Positions 35,894 through 44,673 of a stretch of DNA of 64,000 nt are shown in pieces. The position numbers and the translations under genes were made by a program. A model generated the notes under the pieces. That model worked only from the letters and a program-made list of their open reading frames with translations, was not told the origin of the DNA and ran no database searches. The DNA is taken from the NCBI GenBank assembly GCA_963753285.1, contig CAVWBT010000010.1:370134-434133 (forward strand), written 5' to 3'. Every line of letters starts with the position of its first letter. The first letter of the stretch is position 1. The DNA is from JAHEDH01 sp963753285. GTDB lineage: Bacteria; Actinomycetota; Acidimicrobiia; Spongiisociales; ZC4RG35.

Positions 35894-36919
35894 TCAGACG
35901 GGTTGAAGTGAACGCTCGTCCTCGAGGGGCAGTGTGACCCTCATCGTCGTTCCGTGGCCAGGACCCGGAGACGTGGCCGAGACGGTTCCGTGCATGGCCT
36001 CCATCATCGATCGGGCGAGGCTCAATCCGAGTCCCGTTCCCTTCGTGTGCCCGGCATCACCGCGCTGGAACGGCGCAAACAGCAGTTCGGCTTCCTTCGT
36101 GGTCATTCCCACACCGGTATCGGTGATCTCGACGATCGCCTGGCCGTCGCTCTGTCCCGTGGAGATCGTCACACCGCCCTTCGGTGTGTAGTTCAATGAG
36201 TTGGCGATCAGGTTGGTGAGCACCTGTCGCAGGCGCCGTGGATCGGCCATGACCACCTGATCGCTCTGGGATTCGACTCGAAGAGCGAGGCCACGCTGAT
36301 CCGCAACGGGTTTGAGCAGTCGAATCACGGATTCGATCGCCTCGTCGAGTTGGATGGGGCTCGGCTCGACACGGAACACACCGGCGACCGACCGTTCGGC
36401 CTCGAGGAACTCGTTGATCAGTTCGATCATGAAGTCGCAGCTCGATCTGATCTCCGTGAGGTAGTCCGACACCGGATGCCCGTGGACCTCGCCCTCGACG
36501 AGATCCACGAAGCCGACGACCGCAGTCAGAGGGGTTCTCAGCTCGTGGCTCACTGCGGCGGTTCGTCGATATCCGTTCCGGAGCAGCGACTCGATGTCCG
36601 CATCTTGTGCGACGGTCCCCTCACTCCAGGTTTGGGCGAGGGTCGTCGCAAGCTTCCGCTGTTCGCGTTCGGCCTCTCGGGTGCGATAGAGCAATGAGCC
36701 GATCCAGCACCCGGCTGCGCCCAGCACGAACGGTGCCAGGTCGATGACGAAGAGCAGGGGGTAGCGTGCGTGCAGCTCTGCCGGATTGCCGAGCGGTTCG
36801 CCGATGGCCGCCAGGAACAGCAGTGCCCCGAGCGGGAAGAAGCAGCCCAGGAGTGCGCCTCTAAGGCCCCCGACGCAGAGCTTTCGTTTCGCAGGTGACA
36901 GTCGAATCTCCTGATTCAC
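35894..36919 (-). CDS. membrane sensor histidine kinase
   Basis: 341 residues. Two N-terminal hydrophobic segments (LLGCFFPLGALLFLAAIG and LLFVIDLAPFVLGAAGCWIG) frame a short external loop. HisKA follows with VSHELRTPLTAVVGFVDLVE, then HATPase with LTNLIANSLNYTPKGG, DTGVGM and GTGLGLSLARSMM. No response regulator is adjacent. It converges with nrtR and diverges from nadA. Confidence 0.88.
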   Translation of the reverse strand: MNQEIRLSPAKRKLCVGGLRGALLGCFFPLGALLFLAAIGEPLGNPAELHARYPLLFVIDLAPFVLGAAGCWIGSLLYRTREAEREQRKLATTLAQTWSEGTVAQDADIESLLRNGYRRTAAVSHELRTPLTAVVGFVDLVEGEVHGHPVSDYLTEIRSSCDFMIELINEFLEAERSVAGVFRVEPSPIQLDEAIESVIRLLKPVADQRGLALRVESQSDQVVMADPRRLRQVLTNLIANSLNYTPKGGVTISTGQSDGQAIVEITDTGVGMTTKEAELLFAPFQRGDAGHTKGTGLGLSLARSMMEAMHGTVSATSPGPGHGTTMRVTLPLEDERSLQPV

Positions 36920-37001
36920 AGGATCCCCGTCGGCGCGATGGCGAATCCGTTAAGGGAATGGCCAGTCGGCGGACTCCTGCAGAGCCGAGTGCGACTTGTT
37001 A

Positions 37002-37016
37002 TGCTCAGGCTGAGCA
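37002..37016 (+). promoter_or_regulatory. palindrome in the nadA promoter region, candidate NrtR operator
   Basis: TGCTCA-GGC-TGAGCA, six-base perfect arms with a three-base spacer, ending 14 bases before the nadA GTG and 5 bases before its AGGAG. A repressor bound here would cover the promoter or transcription start. Assignment to NrtR is inferred from proximity. Confidence 0.55.
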
Positions 37017-37030
37017 AAAGTAGGAGCATC

Positions 37031-38008
37031 GTGGCCACCACCACACTGGAGATCACCCCGCGCGGCAGCGTGCTGCCCGAGGCGGAGCGGGCGGCGTTGC
37101 AGCCGATCCTCGACGACATCGAGCGGCTGAAGAAGGAACGCAACGCCGTCGTGGCGGCGCACAACTACATGACCCCCGACATCTTCGCCCTCGCCGCCGA
37201 CCTCACCGGGGACTCGCTCAAACTCGCCGCGATGGCGAAGGAAACCGAAGCCGATGTGATCGTGCTTGCCGGCGTGGACTTCATGGCCGAGACGGCCAAG
37301 CTCGTGAATCCCTCGAAGACGATCCTCCTGCCCGACAAGCGAGCCGGCTGCTCGCTGGCGGATGGCATCACCGGGGCGGATGTGCGGGCGCTGAAGGCGC
37401 AGTACCCGGGTGTGCCGGTGGTCACCTACGTGAACACATCGGCGGACGTGAAGGCCGAGACCGACATCTGCTGCACGAGCGGCAACGCCGTCGCCGTCGT
37501 CGAGTCGCTGGGGGTGGACCGCGTCATCTTCCTGCCCGACCAGTATCTCGGGAAGTACGTGGCCACCCAGACCGACGTCGAGCTGATCCTGTGGGACGGA
37601 GCCTGCATGGTCCACGAGCGGTTCACCGGGGAAGAGATCAGACAGCACCGCGAGAGCCTCGGCGGTGTCTCGGTGATCGCCCACCCCGAATGCCCCCCGG
37701 ACGTGCTCGCCGAGGCCGACTACGTCGGATCGACGAACGGGATCATCAACTGGGTCACCGAACACCGCCCCGACCGGGTGATGATGATCACCGAGTGCTC
37801 GATGGCCGACAACGTCGCCCTCGAGACGCCGGAGACCGAGTTCGTGCGGCCATGCAATCTCTGTCCCCACATGAAGCGGATCACCCTCGACGGCATTCGG
37901 CACTCGCTCGAGACGATGACCCATCAGATCGAGATCCCCGCCGAGATCGCCGACCGGGCGCGGTTGGCGGTCGAACGCATGCTCGAGGTCGGACGGCACG
38001 AGCAGTGA
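37031..38008 (+). CDS. nadA: quinolinate synthase A
   Basis: [4Fe-4S] enzyme condensing iminoaspartate and dihydroxyacetone phosphate to quinolinate; 325 residues. Cluster cysteines are expected in DICCTSGNA, HPECPPDV and CNLCPHMK. VVAAHNYMTPDIF and GVDFMAETAKLVNP are conserved substrate-side segments. Start GTG 37031 follows AGGAG by six bases; longer upstream frames run across the palindrome and are unlikely. First gene of nadABC, coupled to nadB by GTGA. Confidence 0.96.
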   Translation: MATTTLEITPRGSVLPEAERAALQPILDDIERLKKERNAVVAAHNYMTPDIFALAADLTGDSLKLAAMAKETEADVIVLAGVDFMAETAKLVNPSKTILLPDKRAGCSLADGITGADVRALKAQYPGVPVVTYVNTSADVKAETDICCTSGNAVAVVESLGVDRVIFLPDQYLGKYVATQTDVELILWDGACMVHERFTGEEIRQHRESLGGVSVIAHPECPPDVLAEADYVGSTNGIINWVTEHRPDRVMMITECSMADNVALETPETEFVRPCNLCPHMKRITLDGIRHSLETMTHQIEIPAEIADRARLAVERMLEVGRHEQ

Positions 38009-39549
38009 CCGTCGATCGGGTCGAACTCGCAGACCCGGTCGTCGTCGGATCCGGGGTCGCCGGCCTCTCGGTCGCCCTCGGGCTGCCGAAGGCAACCGTC
38101 CTCACCGTCGGCTCGCTCGGATCCACCGGTTGGGCGCAGGGCGGGATCGCCGCGGCCGTCGGGGAAGACGACACCGCCCAACTACACGCCAGCGACACCA
38201 TGACGGTGAGCGGCGGGATCGCCGTCCAGCGAGCGGTCGACGTGCTGACAGCCGGGGGATCCAAGGCGATCGAACGGCTGATCTCGCTCGGCGCCCAGTT
38301 CGATCTCGACGATCGCGGCGAGCTCAAGCTGGGACGCGAGGCGGGCCACCAGCGTCGACGGATCGTGCATGCCGACGGCGACGCCACGGGAGCCGAGGTT
38401 CAGAGGACGCTCTCGGCCGCGGCCGATGCCAGCGACTCGGTCGATGTGCTCGAAGGCTGGAGGATGATCGACCTCCTCCGGGATTCCCTCGGAGTCACCG
38501 GGGTGTTGGCAGTCGACGGCGACGGCGCAATGGTCGCATTCGATGCGCCGGCGGTGATCCTGGCGACCGGCGGGATCGGCCAGATCTACCGGCACACGAC
38601 CAACCCGGCGGTCGTGACCGGGGACGGGCTCGCAGCCGCGTCGCGGGTCGGCGCGCGTCTCGCCGATCTCGAGTTCGTGCAGTTCCATCCCACGGGCCTC
38701 ATGGCCGGACGCGACCCGATGCCGCTGCTCACCGAGGCACTGCGGGGGGAGGGGGCCACCCTGGTCGACGACCAGGGACGCCGCTTCATGCTCCAACACC
38801 ACCCGGACGCCGAGCTCGCGCCCCGCGACGTCGTGGCCCGGGCGATCTTCTGGCAACACGACAAGGGTGCAGGGGCATACCTCGACGCCAGGAACATCGA
38901 GGACTTCCCGAAGCGGTTCCCGACCGTCTTTGCCCATGCACAGGATGCAGGGCTGGACCCGCGCACCGATGTGCTGCCGGTGTCCCCGGCCGCCCATTAC
39001 TTCATGGGCGGCATCGATGCCGGATCCTCCGGCCGCTCGTCGGTGTCCGGACTCTGGGCGGTGGGGGAGGCGGCGTCGACCGGCGTGCACGGCGCCAACC
39101 GGCTGGCCTCCAACTCGCTGCTCGAGGGACTCGTGTTCGGGGCGCTGGTGGCAGAGGACGTGCATCATGCCGAGGGCCTCGGGGGCAGGATCGGGTCGTG
39201 GACCGCCGGGATCACCGAGTCCTCGCTCGAGGTCCCCGAGCAGGTCGCTGCGGTCAGGCAGCTCATGTGGGATCGGGTCGGACTGGTCAGGACCGGAAAC
39301 GGGCTGTGGGACGCCCACAACCGACTTCTCGAACTTCAGCCGCACCTGATGGAATCGATCCCCGGCCGCGTGGCGTTCGAGGTCGCCGCGCTCGTCACGA
39401 CCGCCGCACTGCGACGATCGGAATCCCGCGGCGGTCACTACCGAGCGGACTATCCGGAGCCCGATCCGTTCCAGGCAAACCGTAACCTGGTGGAGCCCAT
39501 CCCGAAGGAAACCGATAGACGATGGATGTCACCAGGTTCGACGACCTGA
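38005..39549 (+). CDS. nadB: L-aspartate oxidase
   Basis: FAD enzyme oxidising aspartate to iminoaspartate for NadA; 514 residues. FAD-binding VVGSGVAGLSVALGL, GWAQGGIAAAVGEDD, HADGDATGAEV, EFVQFHPTGL, and the flavoprotein region PAAHYFMGGID followed by STGVHGANRLASNSLLEGLVFG. Start is GTG 38005, overlapping the nadA stop (GTGA); its 3' end overlaps nadC by 28 bases. Confidence 0.96.
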   Translation: MTVDRVELADPVVVGSGVAGLSVALGLPKATVLTVGSLGSTGWAQGGIAAAVGEDDTAQLHASDTMTVSGGIAVQRAVDVLTAGGSKAIERLISLGAQFDLDDRGELKLGREAGHQRRRIVHADGDATGAEVQRTLSAAADASDSVDVLEGWRMIDLLRDSLGVTGVLAVDGDGAMVAFDAPAVILATGGIGQIYRHTTNPAVVTGDGLAAASRVGARLADLEFVQFHPTGLMAGRDPMPLLTEALRGEGATLVDDQGRRFMLQHHPDAELAPRDVVARAIFWQHDKGAGAYLDARNIEDFPKRFPTVFAHAQDAGLDPRTDVLPVSPAAHYFMGGIDAGSSGRSSVSGLWAVGEAASTGVHGANRLASNSLLEGLVFGALVAEDVHHAEGLGGRIGSWTAGITESSLEVPEQVAAVRQLMWDRVGLVRTGNGLWDAHNRLLELQPHLMESIPGRVAFEVAALVTTAALRRSESRGGHYRADYPEPDPFQANRNLVEPIPKETDRRWMSPGSTT

Positions 39550-40355
39550 TCAGGAGAGCCTTCGAGGAGGACCTGGCCTCGGCCGGTGACCTGACCTCGG
39601 AGTCGATCTTTCGTCCCGACCATCAGAGCACCGCGCGTCTGGTCGCCCGTCAGGACGGTGTGGTTGCCGGCCTGGGTCTCGCCGGAAGGGTCTTTCATCT
39701 CATGGACGACTCGATCGAGATCGAGGCGGTCGCACACGACGGCCAGCGAGTCTCAGCGGGATCGGACCTTCTGAGGCTGGCGGGACCCACACGAGCGCTC
39801 CTGACGGCCGAACGCACTGCGCTCAATTTCCTCGGCCGTCTCTCGGGCATCGCAACGGCGACCGCTCGCCTCGTCGACCTGGTCGATGGGACCGGGGTGC
39901 TCATCGCCGACACCAGAAAGACGACCCCGACGCTCAGGGCGCTGGAGAAGTACGCGGTGAGGATGGGCGGTGGGTCGAATCACCGCTTCGGGCTCTATGA
40001 CGCCGTGATGATCAAGGACAACCACATCGCCGCTGCAGGTGGGATCGGGCGGGCGGTGGCGATGGTCCGAGCCCGGGTGGGTCACACGGTGAAGGTCGAG
40101 GTCGAGGTGGAGACGCTCGAGGAGCTACGCGAGTTGTCGGTCGTCGGCGCCGACATCGTGCTGCTCGACAACATGAGCCTCTCCCAGCTTCGCGAGGCCG
40201 TCGACATGGTGGGGGAGGAGATGGTCACCGAGGCCTCCGGCGGCATCACCGAGGACACGATCCGGTCGGTCGCCGAGACCGGCGTCGATGTCATCAGCGT
40301 CGGGGCGCTCACCCACAGCGCCCCCAACTTCGACGTCGCCCTCGACTTCGACTGA
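39522..40355 (+). CDS. nadC: nicotinate-nucleotide pyrophosphorylase (carboxylating)
   Basis: Converts quinolinate and PRPP to nicotinate mononucleotide; 277 residues. Conserved ERTALNFLGRLSGIAT, ADTRKTTPTLRALEKYAV, GGGSNHRFGLYDAVMIKDNH, and LLDNMS plus EASGGITEDTIRSVAETGVD. Third gene of the nadABC operon. A repeat-rich gap follows. Confidence 0.96.
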   Translation: MDVTRFDDLIRRAFEEDLASAGDLTSESIFRPDHQSTARLVARQDGVVAGLGLAGRVFHLMDDSIEIEAVAHDGQRVSAGSDLLRLAGPTRALLTAERTALNFLGRLSGIATATARLVDLVDGTGVLIADTRKTTPTLRALEKYAVRMGGGSNHRFGLYDAVMIKDNHIAAAGGIGRAVAMVRARVGHTVKVEVEVETLEELRELSVVGADIVLLDNMSLSQLREAVDMVGEEMVTEASGGITEDTIRSVAETGVDVISVGALTHSAPNFDVALDFD

Positions 40356-41059
40356 GCCCGGGCTGTCGCCGTTTGAGGCGGGACAGCCCGCCCTGTGGGA
40401 CAGCCAGGGGGTCACACGGGAAGGCGACACTGTCATGTGATTCTCGGGCAGGCGCCATCGATTCGGCCGCTGGGGAGCGAGGGAGCCGATTGCGTAGACA
40501 ACCAAGAAACGTTGTTTGAAACCCCCCTTGGCTTGCTGGCGCAAGCCTGTTCCCCCTGAGGGGGAACAAACAACCCCTCGGTTCGACCGCAGTCAAGTGC
40601 CTCGTTGAGGGAACAAGCAACCGCTCGGTTCGACCGCAGTCAAGTGCCTCGTTGAGGGAACAAGCAACCCCTCGGCCTGGCCGCGGATTGTGTGTCCCCT
40701 CTCAGGGGGGACAGCGTTCGCTCTGGCGAGCGCAGGGAGAGTTTGCGATAGCAGGGCTGTGCTGGTTGCGTGTCTTTGCAGGGTGTGTCTGGGTTCTTGC
40801 CTCTGGCTTGCTTCACGATGAGGGGATGATTGTGTGTCCCCTCTCAGGGGGGACAGCGTTCGCTCTGGCGAGCGCAGGGAGAGTTTGCGATAGCAGGGCT
40901 GTGCTGGTTGCGTGTCTTTGCGGCGTGTGTCTGGGTTCTTGCCTCTGGCTTGCTTCACGATGAGGGGATGATTGTGTGTCCCCTCTCAGGGGGGACAGCG
41001 TTCGCTCTGCGAACGCAGGGGGGCTTTGCAGCAGCGATCCCCTCTCCGAATGCACCAGC
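40356..41059. repeat. repeat-filled gap after nadC: palindromes, 47-bp and 142-bp tandem repeats
   Basis: Holds a hairpin GCTTGC-TGGC-GCAAGC (40531-40546), then a perfect palindrome TGTTCCCCC-TGA-GGGGGAACA (40548-40568), then a 47-bp tandem repeat (units from 40571 and 40618, partial from 40665), then a 142-bp tandem repeat (units from 40687 and 40829, partial from 40971). Each 142-bp unit opens with hairpin-forming GTCCCC-TCTCAG-GGGGAC and contains CGTTCGC-TCTG-GCGAGCG. Frames open through the repeats have no family match and are not called as genes. Confidence 0.9.
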
Positions 41060-42307
41060 TCACTCGGCAACCGCCGGCTCCGGCTGCGCTGACAGGTGCA
41101 GCGTGTCCGCCTTGGGGACGGCGCCCCGGAACATCCAGGCTGCGAGTCCGGCAGCGACGAAGCCGATCGCCCCGGCCACCAGGAACACGTTGCGAACCCC
41201 GATCCCGGCGGCCAGCGTTCCGGCGAACGCCATCGACACCACGTTCGCGCCGGTCAGGACTGTGTTGAGCGCAGAGCCGGTCCGACCTCGAACCGAGTCG
41301 TCGACCTCGGTCTGGACGAGCGTCGACACCGACGCCTGAAGCGGAGCGACGGCCCAGCCCACGAGGAACAGGATGACGACCATCTGCCAGGGCGCCTTGA
41401 CGGTCGACATGGCCGCAACCGTGACGCTGATCCCCATGACCCCTGCAACGATCAGTTTCCTCGTGCCGAAACGTCTGGCAAGCGTGGCGGTGATGGCGCT
41501 TGCAGCGACCATCGAGACCACTTGGGCGCCCTCGAACCCGGCGAACCAGGTCTCCGGCACCATCAGGTCCTCGACGATCAGCGGAACGAGGAGAACGTTG
41601 ACCGCCCCGAGGCCGAGCATCATGACACCGGCGCCGAGCAGCACGCCCCGAAGAAGCCTCGACTCCGACAGCACCCGCAGCCCGACTCTGATGTCTGCGA
41701 GGATCGTGGTCTCGACCGCCTCGGTCCGCTGCGGCGAGGCGTCCGTTCTCACCATCGAGATGGCCGCCAGTGAGATGAGGAACGTGGCCGCGTCGATGAT
41801 GTAGGCGAGTGCGAGGGTCTCGTTGAAGGCAGCGATCACGCCCGCGGCGGCGGTTCCGATGAGCCCGAGGACGATCTGGGTCATCTGTGAGACCGAGTTG
41901 GCAGAGATGAGGTGGTCGGGGCCGACGATCCGGGGGAGGTATGCGCTCTTGGCCGGGTTGAAGAACGTTCCCAGCGAGGCCTGGATGAACGCGACGACAT
42001 AGAGGATCCACATGCGGTCGGCGGTCGTCACGAGCAGGAACGCCAGCACGAACGACGTGCGGAACAGGTCGGAGACGATCATGACCCGCTTGCGGTTCCA
42101 ACGATCGACGTATGCCCCCGCCACGAGTCCGAACAGGAGCGTGGGGAGCGCGATGGCGATCGCTGTGGTCGCGACCGCGGCCGTCGATCCCGTCAGCCGC
42201 TGGGCGGTGAGAAGCAGGGCGAGGTTGGTCAGGGCGTCCCCGAAGTTGGAGACCGCCTGACCGGTCCACAGGAGGCGGTAGTCGCGAATCCCGAAGAGCT
42301 GCCTCAC
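41060..42307 (-). CDS. MFS efflux transporter
   Basis: 415 residues with about twelve hydrophobic segments; the MFS loop 2-3 signature appears as GAYVDRWNRKRVM and the N-terminal FGIRDYRLLWTGQAVSNFGDALT is typical of the EntS/MFS_3-like drug efflux group. Start GTG 42307 overlaps the stop of the regulator gene (GTGA), so the two are coupled. Likely a drug exporter controlled by the upstream ArsR-like protein. Confidence 0.85.
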   Translation of the reverse strand: MRQLFGIRDYRLLWTGQAVSNFGDALTNLALLLTAQRLTGSTAAVATTAIAIALPTLLFGLVAGAYVDRWNRKRVMIVSDLFRTSFVLAFLLVTTADRMWILYVVAFIQASLGTFFNPAKSAYLPRIVGPDHLISANSVSQMTQIVLGLIGTAAAGVIAAFNETLALAYIIDAATFLISLAAISMVRTDASPQRTEAVETTILADIRVGLRVLSESRLLRGVLLGAGVMMLGLGAVNVLLVPLIVEDLMVPETWFAGFEGAQVVSMVAASAITATLARRFGTRKLIVAGVMGISVTVAAMSTVKAPWQMVVILFLVGWAVAPLQASVSTLVQTEVDDSVRGRTGSALNTVLTGANVVSMAFAGTLAAGIGVRNVFLVAGAIGFVAAGLAAWMFRGAVPKADTLHLSAQPEPAVAE

Positions 42308-42897
42308 GTCGTAGTCCTCGAGCTCGGGTGAGCGATGATGAGCAGGCCGAACGGCTCGGTCTCGTCCGATTCTTCGTCGTCGCCGAACTCGTGGATGAGC
42401 GACTCGAGCCGGCCGACGAACTCGGTCCTCCGCTCGGGAGTGAGCGTCATCATGTGACGTGCGAGCATCATGCTGCGTTTGCTCCAGGCGTCGCCCAGGT
42501 TCACGTGCTCTCGTTCAACCGCTCGCACCAGATCCGATCGGGTGACCGAGAACAGCGAATCGAGGACGCCGATCGCCTGTTCCCTGGGTGTGGCGGACTC
42601 GAGGAACGTCTCACTGGGCTGGTAGCTCATCGCGGCCACCTGGTAGATCTTCTCGTTCAATGCACCCGCCCGACGCTCGTCGACGACCACGATGACGCCG
42701 ATCTCCTCGAGTGTGTTGATGTGGTGGTACAAGCGCGTTCGGGGAACACCCATGCGTTCCGCGAGCTGCGCGACCGACGACGGCTTTCGCAGGAGTTCGA
42801 TGATCTCGATGCGCGGTTCGGTCACGATCAGCTTGAGCGTCTCGAGGTCGTCGATCGGGAAGGTCTCTGCCGGCTCGAAGTCGGGGTGACTGGACAT
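42304..42897 (-). CDS. ArsR-type winged-helix regulator
   Basis: About 197 residues. The winged helix is clear: TLKLIVTEPRIEIIELLRKP, SVAQLAERMGVPRTRLYHH, INTLEEIGVIVVVDERRAG. A C-terminal helical domain follows (VRAVEREHVNLGDAWSKRSM, LTPERRTEFVGRLESLIHEF), as in regulators of multidrug transporters. It is sandwiched between a small ORF and the MFS gene in one operon. A strong palindrome upstream of the operon (43129-43160) is the candidate site for autoregulation. Start ATG 42897 lacks a clear Shine-Dalgarno sequence and lies five bases after the preceding stop. Confidence 0.85.
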   Translation of the reverse strand: MSSHPDFEPAETFPIDDLETLKLIVTEPRIEIIELLRKPSSVAQLAERMGVPRTRLYHHINTLEEIGVIVVVDERRAGALNEKIYQVAAMSYQPSETFLESATPREQAIGVLDSLFSVTRSDLVRAVEREHVNLGDAWSKRSMMLARHMMTLTPERRTEFVGRLESLIHEFGDDEESDETEPFGLLIIAHPSSRTTT

Positions 42898-42902
42898 GGC
42901 GC

Positions 42903-43085
42903 TCAGTACAACTCGGGCCGGAAGCTGGCGGCCCTGACGTGGGCCGCCCGGAACTTGGCGTCGGTTTCGATCGAGACGGGACGGCGCCGGCTGGTATCGC
43001 GCCCGAAGCGACGAGCGATCGATCGGATCTTCGCGGTCGACGCACTGGTGCCTGCCGGTGCAGTTGCTCTCAAGTGGTGGCTCAC
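42903..43085 (-). CDS. small basic protein, first gene of the arsR-MFS operon
   Basis: A 60-residue Arg-rich frame (RSIARRFGRDTSRRRPVSIE; C-terminus FRAAHVRAASFRPELY). Start GTG 43085 has AAGAAGGGA at good spacing, and the stop lies five bases before the regulator ATG. I do not recognise it. Position, ribosome site and compactness support a real gene; it may also act as a leader that couples translation of the regulator. Confidence 0.5.
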   Translation of the reverse strand: MSHHLRATAPAGTSASTAKIRSIARRFGRDTSRRRPVSIETDAKFRAAHVRAASFRPELY

Positions 43086-43128
43086 GGTCGTTCCCTTCTT
43101 GTTGTCTCGGTCGTATGTCGTTCAATGT

Positions 43129-43160
43129 GTCTGAATGTATATTCAGACAGACTGAATGTC
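43129..43160. promoter_or_regulatory. palindromic operator with a third half-site, between arsR operon and mdh
   Basis: GTCTGAAT (43129-43136), spacer GTAT, ATTCAGAC (43141-43148): perfect eight-base arms. A further CTGAAT at 43152-43157 forms a second, overlapping dyad with ATTCAG (43141-43146). It lies about 45 bases upstream of the small ORF start and is well placed for the ArsR-like repressor. Confidence 0.65.
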
Positions 43161-43210
43161 AAGAGCGATTGAACAGACTTTCGACTCTGCAGCGTTCCCG
43201 GACGCGCAGC

Positions 43211-43223
43211 TACGCTCGGTCAC
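43211..43223 (+). promoter_or_regulatory. putative leaderless promoter -10 of mdh
   Basis: TACGCT at 43211-43216, then seven bases and the ATG at 43224; no Shine-Dalgarno sequence. Confidence 0.4.
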
Positions 43224-44213
43224 ATGTCCGATACACCAGTACGCGTCGCAGTCACCGGAGCCGCCGGCCAGATCGGCTACAGCCTCCTCTTCCGAATCGC
43301 CTCGGGTCAGCTCCTCGGCCCCGACCAGCCGGTGATTCTTCAGATGTTGGAGATCACGCCTGCGCTCGGTGCGCTCGACGGGGTCGCCATGGAGTTGGAG
43401 GACTGCGCGTTCCCGCTCCTGGCGGGCATGGTCAAGACCGATGACCCCGATGTCGCCTTCGGTGATGCCGAGGCTGCTCTGCTGGTCGGCGCGATGCCCC
43501 GCAAGGCCGGCATGGAGCGTGGCGATCTGCTCGAGGCGAACGGGGCGATCTTCACCCGCCAGGGAGCCGCGATCAGCGATTCGGCCAGCCGGGATGTCAA
43601 GGTGCTCGTGGTGGGCAACCCTGCCAACACGAACGCCCTCATCGCGATGAACAACGCTCCGGACATCGACTCCAACCAGTTCTCTGCGATGACTCGACTC
43701 GATCACAACCGGGCGATCAGCCAGCTGTCCACCAAGGTGGACCGGCCCGTGACTGCCATCAAGAAGATGTCCATCTGGGGCAATCACTCGCCGACCCAAT
43801 ACCCGGACCTGTTCCACTGTGAGGTCGACGGCACCAACGCCTACTCGCTGGTCGACGACCACGACTGGGTCGAGAACGTGTTCATTCCCAAGGTCGGAAA
43901 GCGTGGGGCGGAGGTCATCGGGGCACGTGGTGCGTCGTCGGCTGCGAGTGCAGCCAACGCCGCCATCGAGCAGATGCGCGATTGGGTGGCCGGAACACCG
44001 GATGACGACTGGGTCTCGATGGCGGTTCCCAGCGACGGGAGTTACGGCGTCCCCGAGGGGCTCGTCTCCTCGTTCCCGGTTGTCTGCAGGGACGGCGCGT
44101 ATTCGATCGTGCAGGGCCTCGAGATCGACGACTTCTCGCGCCGCCGGATCGATGCGTCGGTCGCCGAGCTCGTGAGCGAGCGAGACACGGTCACCGGTCT
44201 CGGCCTGATCTAA
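43224..44213 (+). CDS. mdh: malate dehydrogenase
   Basis: NAD-dependent malate/oxaloacetate oxidoreductase, 329 residues, of the cytosolic-type subgroup found in actinobacteria. VTGAAGQIGYSLLFRIASG is the Rossmann loop, MPRKAGMERGDLL holds substrate Arg residues, VVGNPANTNA follows, and the catalytic His is in IWGNHSPTQYPD. Completes the set of TCA genes (sucCD, icd, mdh) scattered over the window. Confidence 0.96.
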   Translation: MSDTPVRVAVTGAAGQIGYSLLFRIASGQLLGPDQPVILQMLEITPALGALDGVAMELEDCAFPLLAGMVKTDDPDVAFGDAEAALLVGAMPRKAGMERGDLLEANGAIFTRQGAAISDSASRDVKVLVVGNPANTNALIAMNNAPDIDSNQFSAMTRLDHNRAISQLSTKVDRPVTAIKKMSIWGNHSPTQYPDLFHCEVDGTNAYSLVDDHDWVENVFIPKVGKRGAEVIGARGASSAASAANAAIEQMRDWVAGTPDDDWVSMAVPSDGSYGVPEGLVSSFPVVCRDGAYSIVQGLEIDDFSRRRIDASVAELVSERDTVTGLGLI

Positions 44214-44304
44214 TCCGCCTGGAAGCCGGTTGGGAGTTGACGCGGAGGCGGATTCCCGCCAGACTCACATTCGTGTAATTCTTCTCCACGAAAGGGAGCC
44301 GCAC

Positions 44305-44586
44305 ATGAACAAGTCAGAGCTGATCGACGCGATCGCCGAGCACACCGATGGCAGCAAGGCCGATGCCCAACGTCACCTCGACGCCACGCTCGATGCCATC
44401 TCGGGTGCACTCAAGAAGGGCGATAGCGTCCAGTTGACTGGTTTCGGGACTTTCGAGGTTCGTCAGCGCTCGGCGCGCACCGGCCGCAACCCGCAAACCG
44501 GTGAAGAGATCAAGATCAAGGCCACCAAGGCACCGGCATTCAAGGCCGGCAAGGGACTGAAGGACATCGTCGCCGGCAAGAAGTGA
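44305..44586 (+). CDS. hup: HU-like DNA-binding protein
   Basis: 93-residue nucleoid protein. MNKSELIDAIAEHTDGSKADAQRHLDA is the helical dimer body, FGTFEVRQRSARTGRNPQTG leads into the DNA-bending beta-arm, and the C-terminus is KAGKGLKDIVAGKK. There is no long Lys/Ala-rich tail as in mycobacterial HupB. Start ATG has AGGGAG eight bases upstream. A strong terminator follows. Confidence 0.95.
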   Translation: MNKSELIDAIAEHTDGSKADAQRHLDATLDAISGALKKGDSVQLTGFGTFEVRQRSARTGRNPQTGEEIKIKATKAPAFKAGKGLKDIVAGKK

Positions 44587-44607
44587 TCGCTCCCATCTGA
44601 CAACGTC

Positions 44608-44636
44608 AAAGGCCCCCACCTCGGTGGGGGCCTTTC
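44608..44636. terminator. bidirectional intrinsic terminator between hup and the membrane-protein gene
   Basis: GGCCCCCACC, loop TC... read as a perfect 10-bp stem with GGTGGGGGCC (44611-44632), flanked by AAA before and TTT after, so it works on both strands of these convergent genes. Confidence 0.92.
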
Positions 44637-44673
44637 TCGTGTGTCTGCGAAGTGGTAGTCGAATGAAGATCCG

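Noticed and set aside
40652..41339. Overlapping frames through the 142-bp repeats encoding near-identical peptides
   Set aside because: The similarity simply reflects the DNA repeat; frames start and stop arbitrarily and lack ribosome sites.
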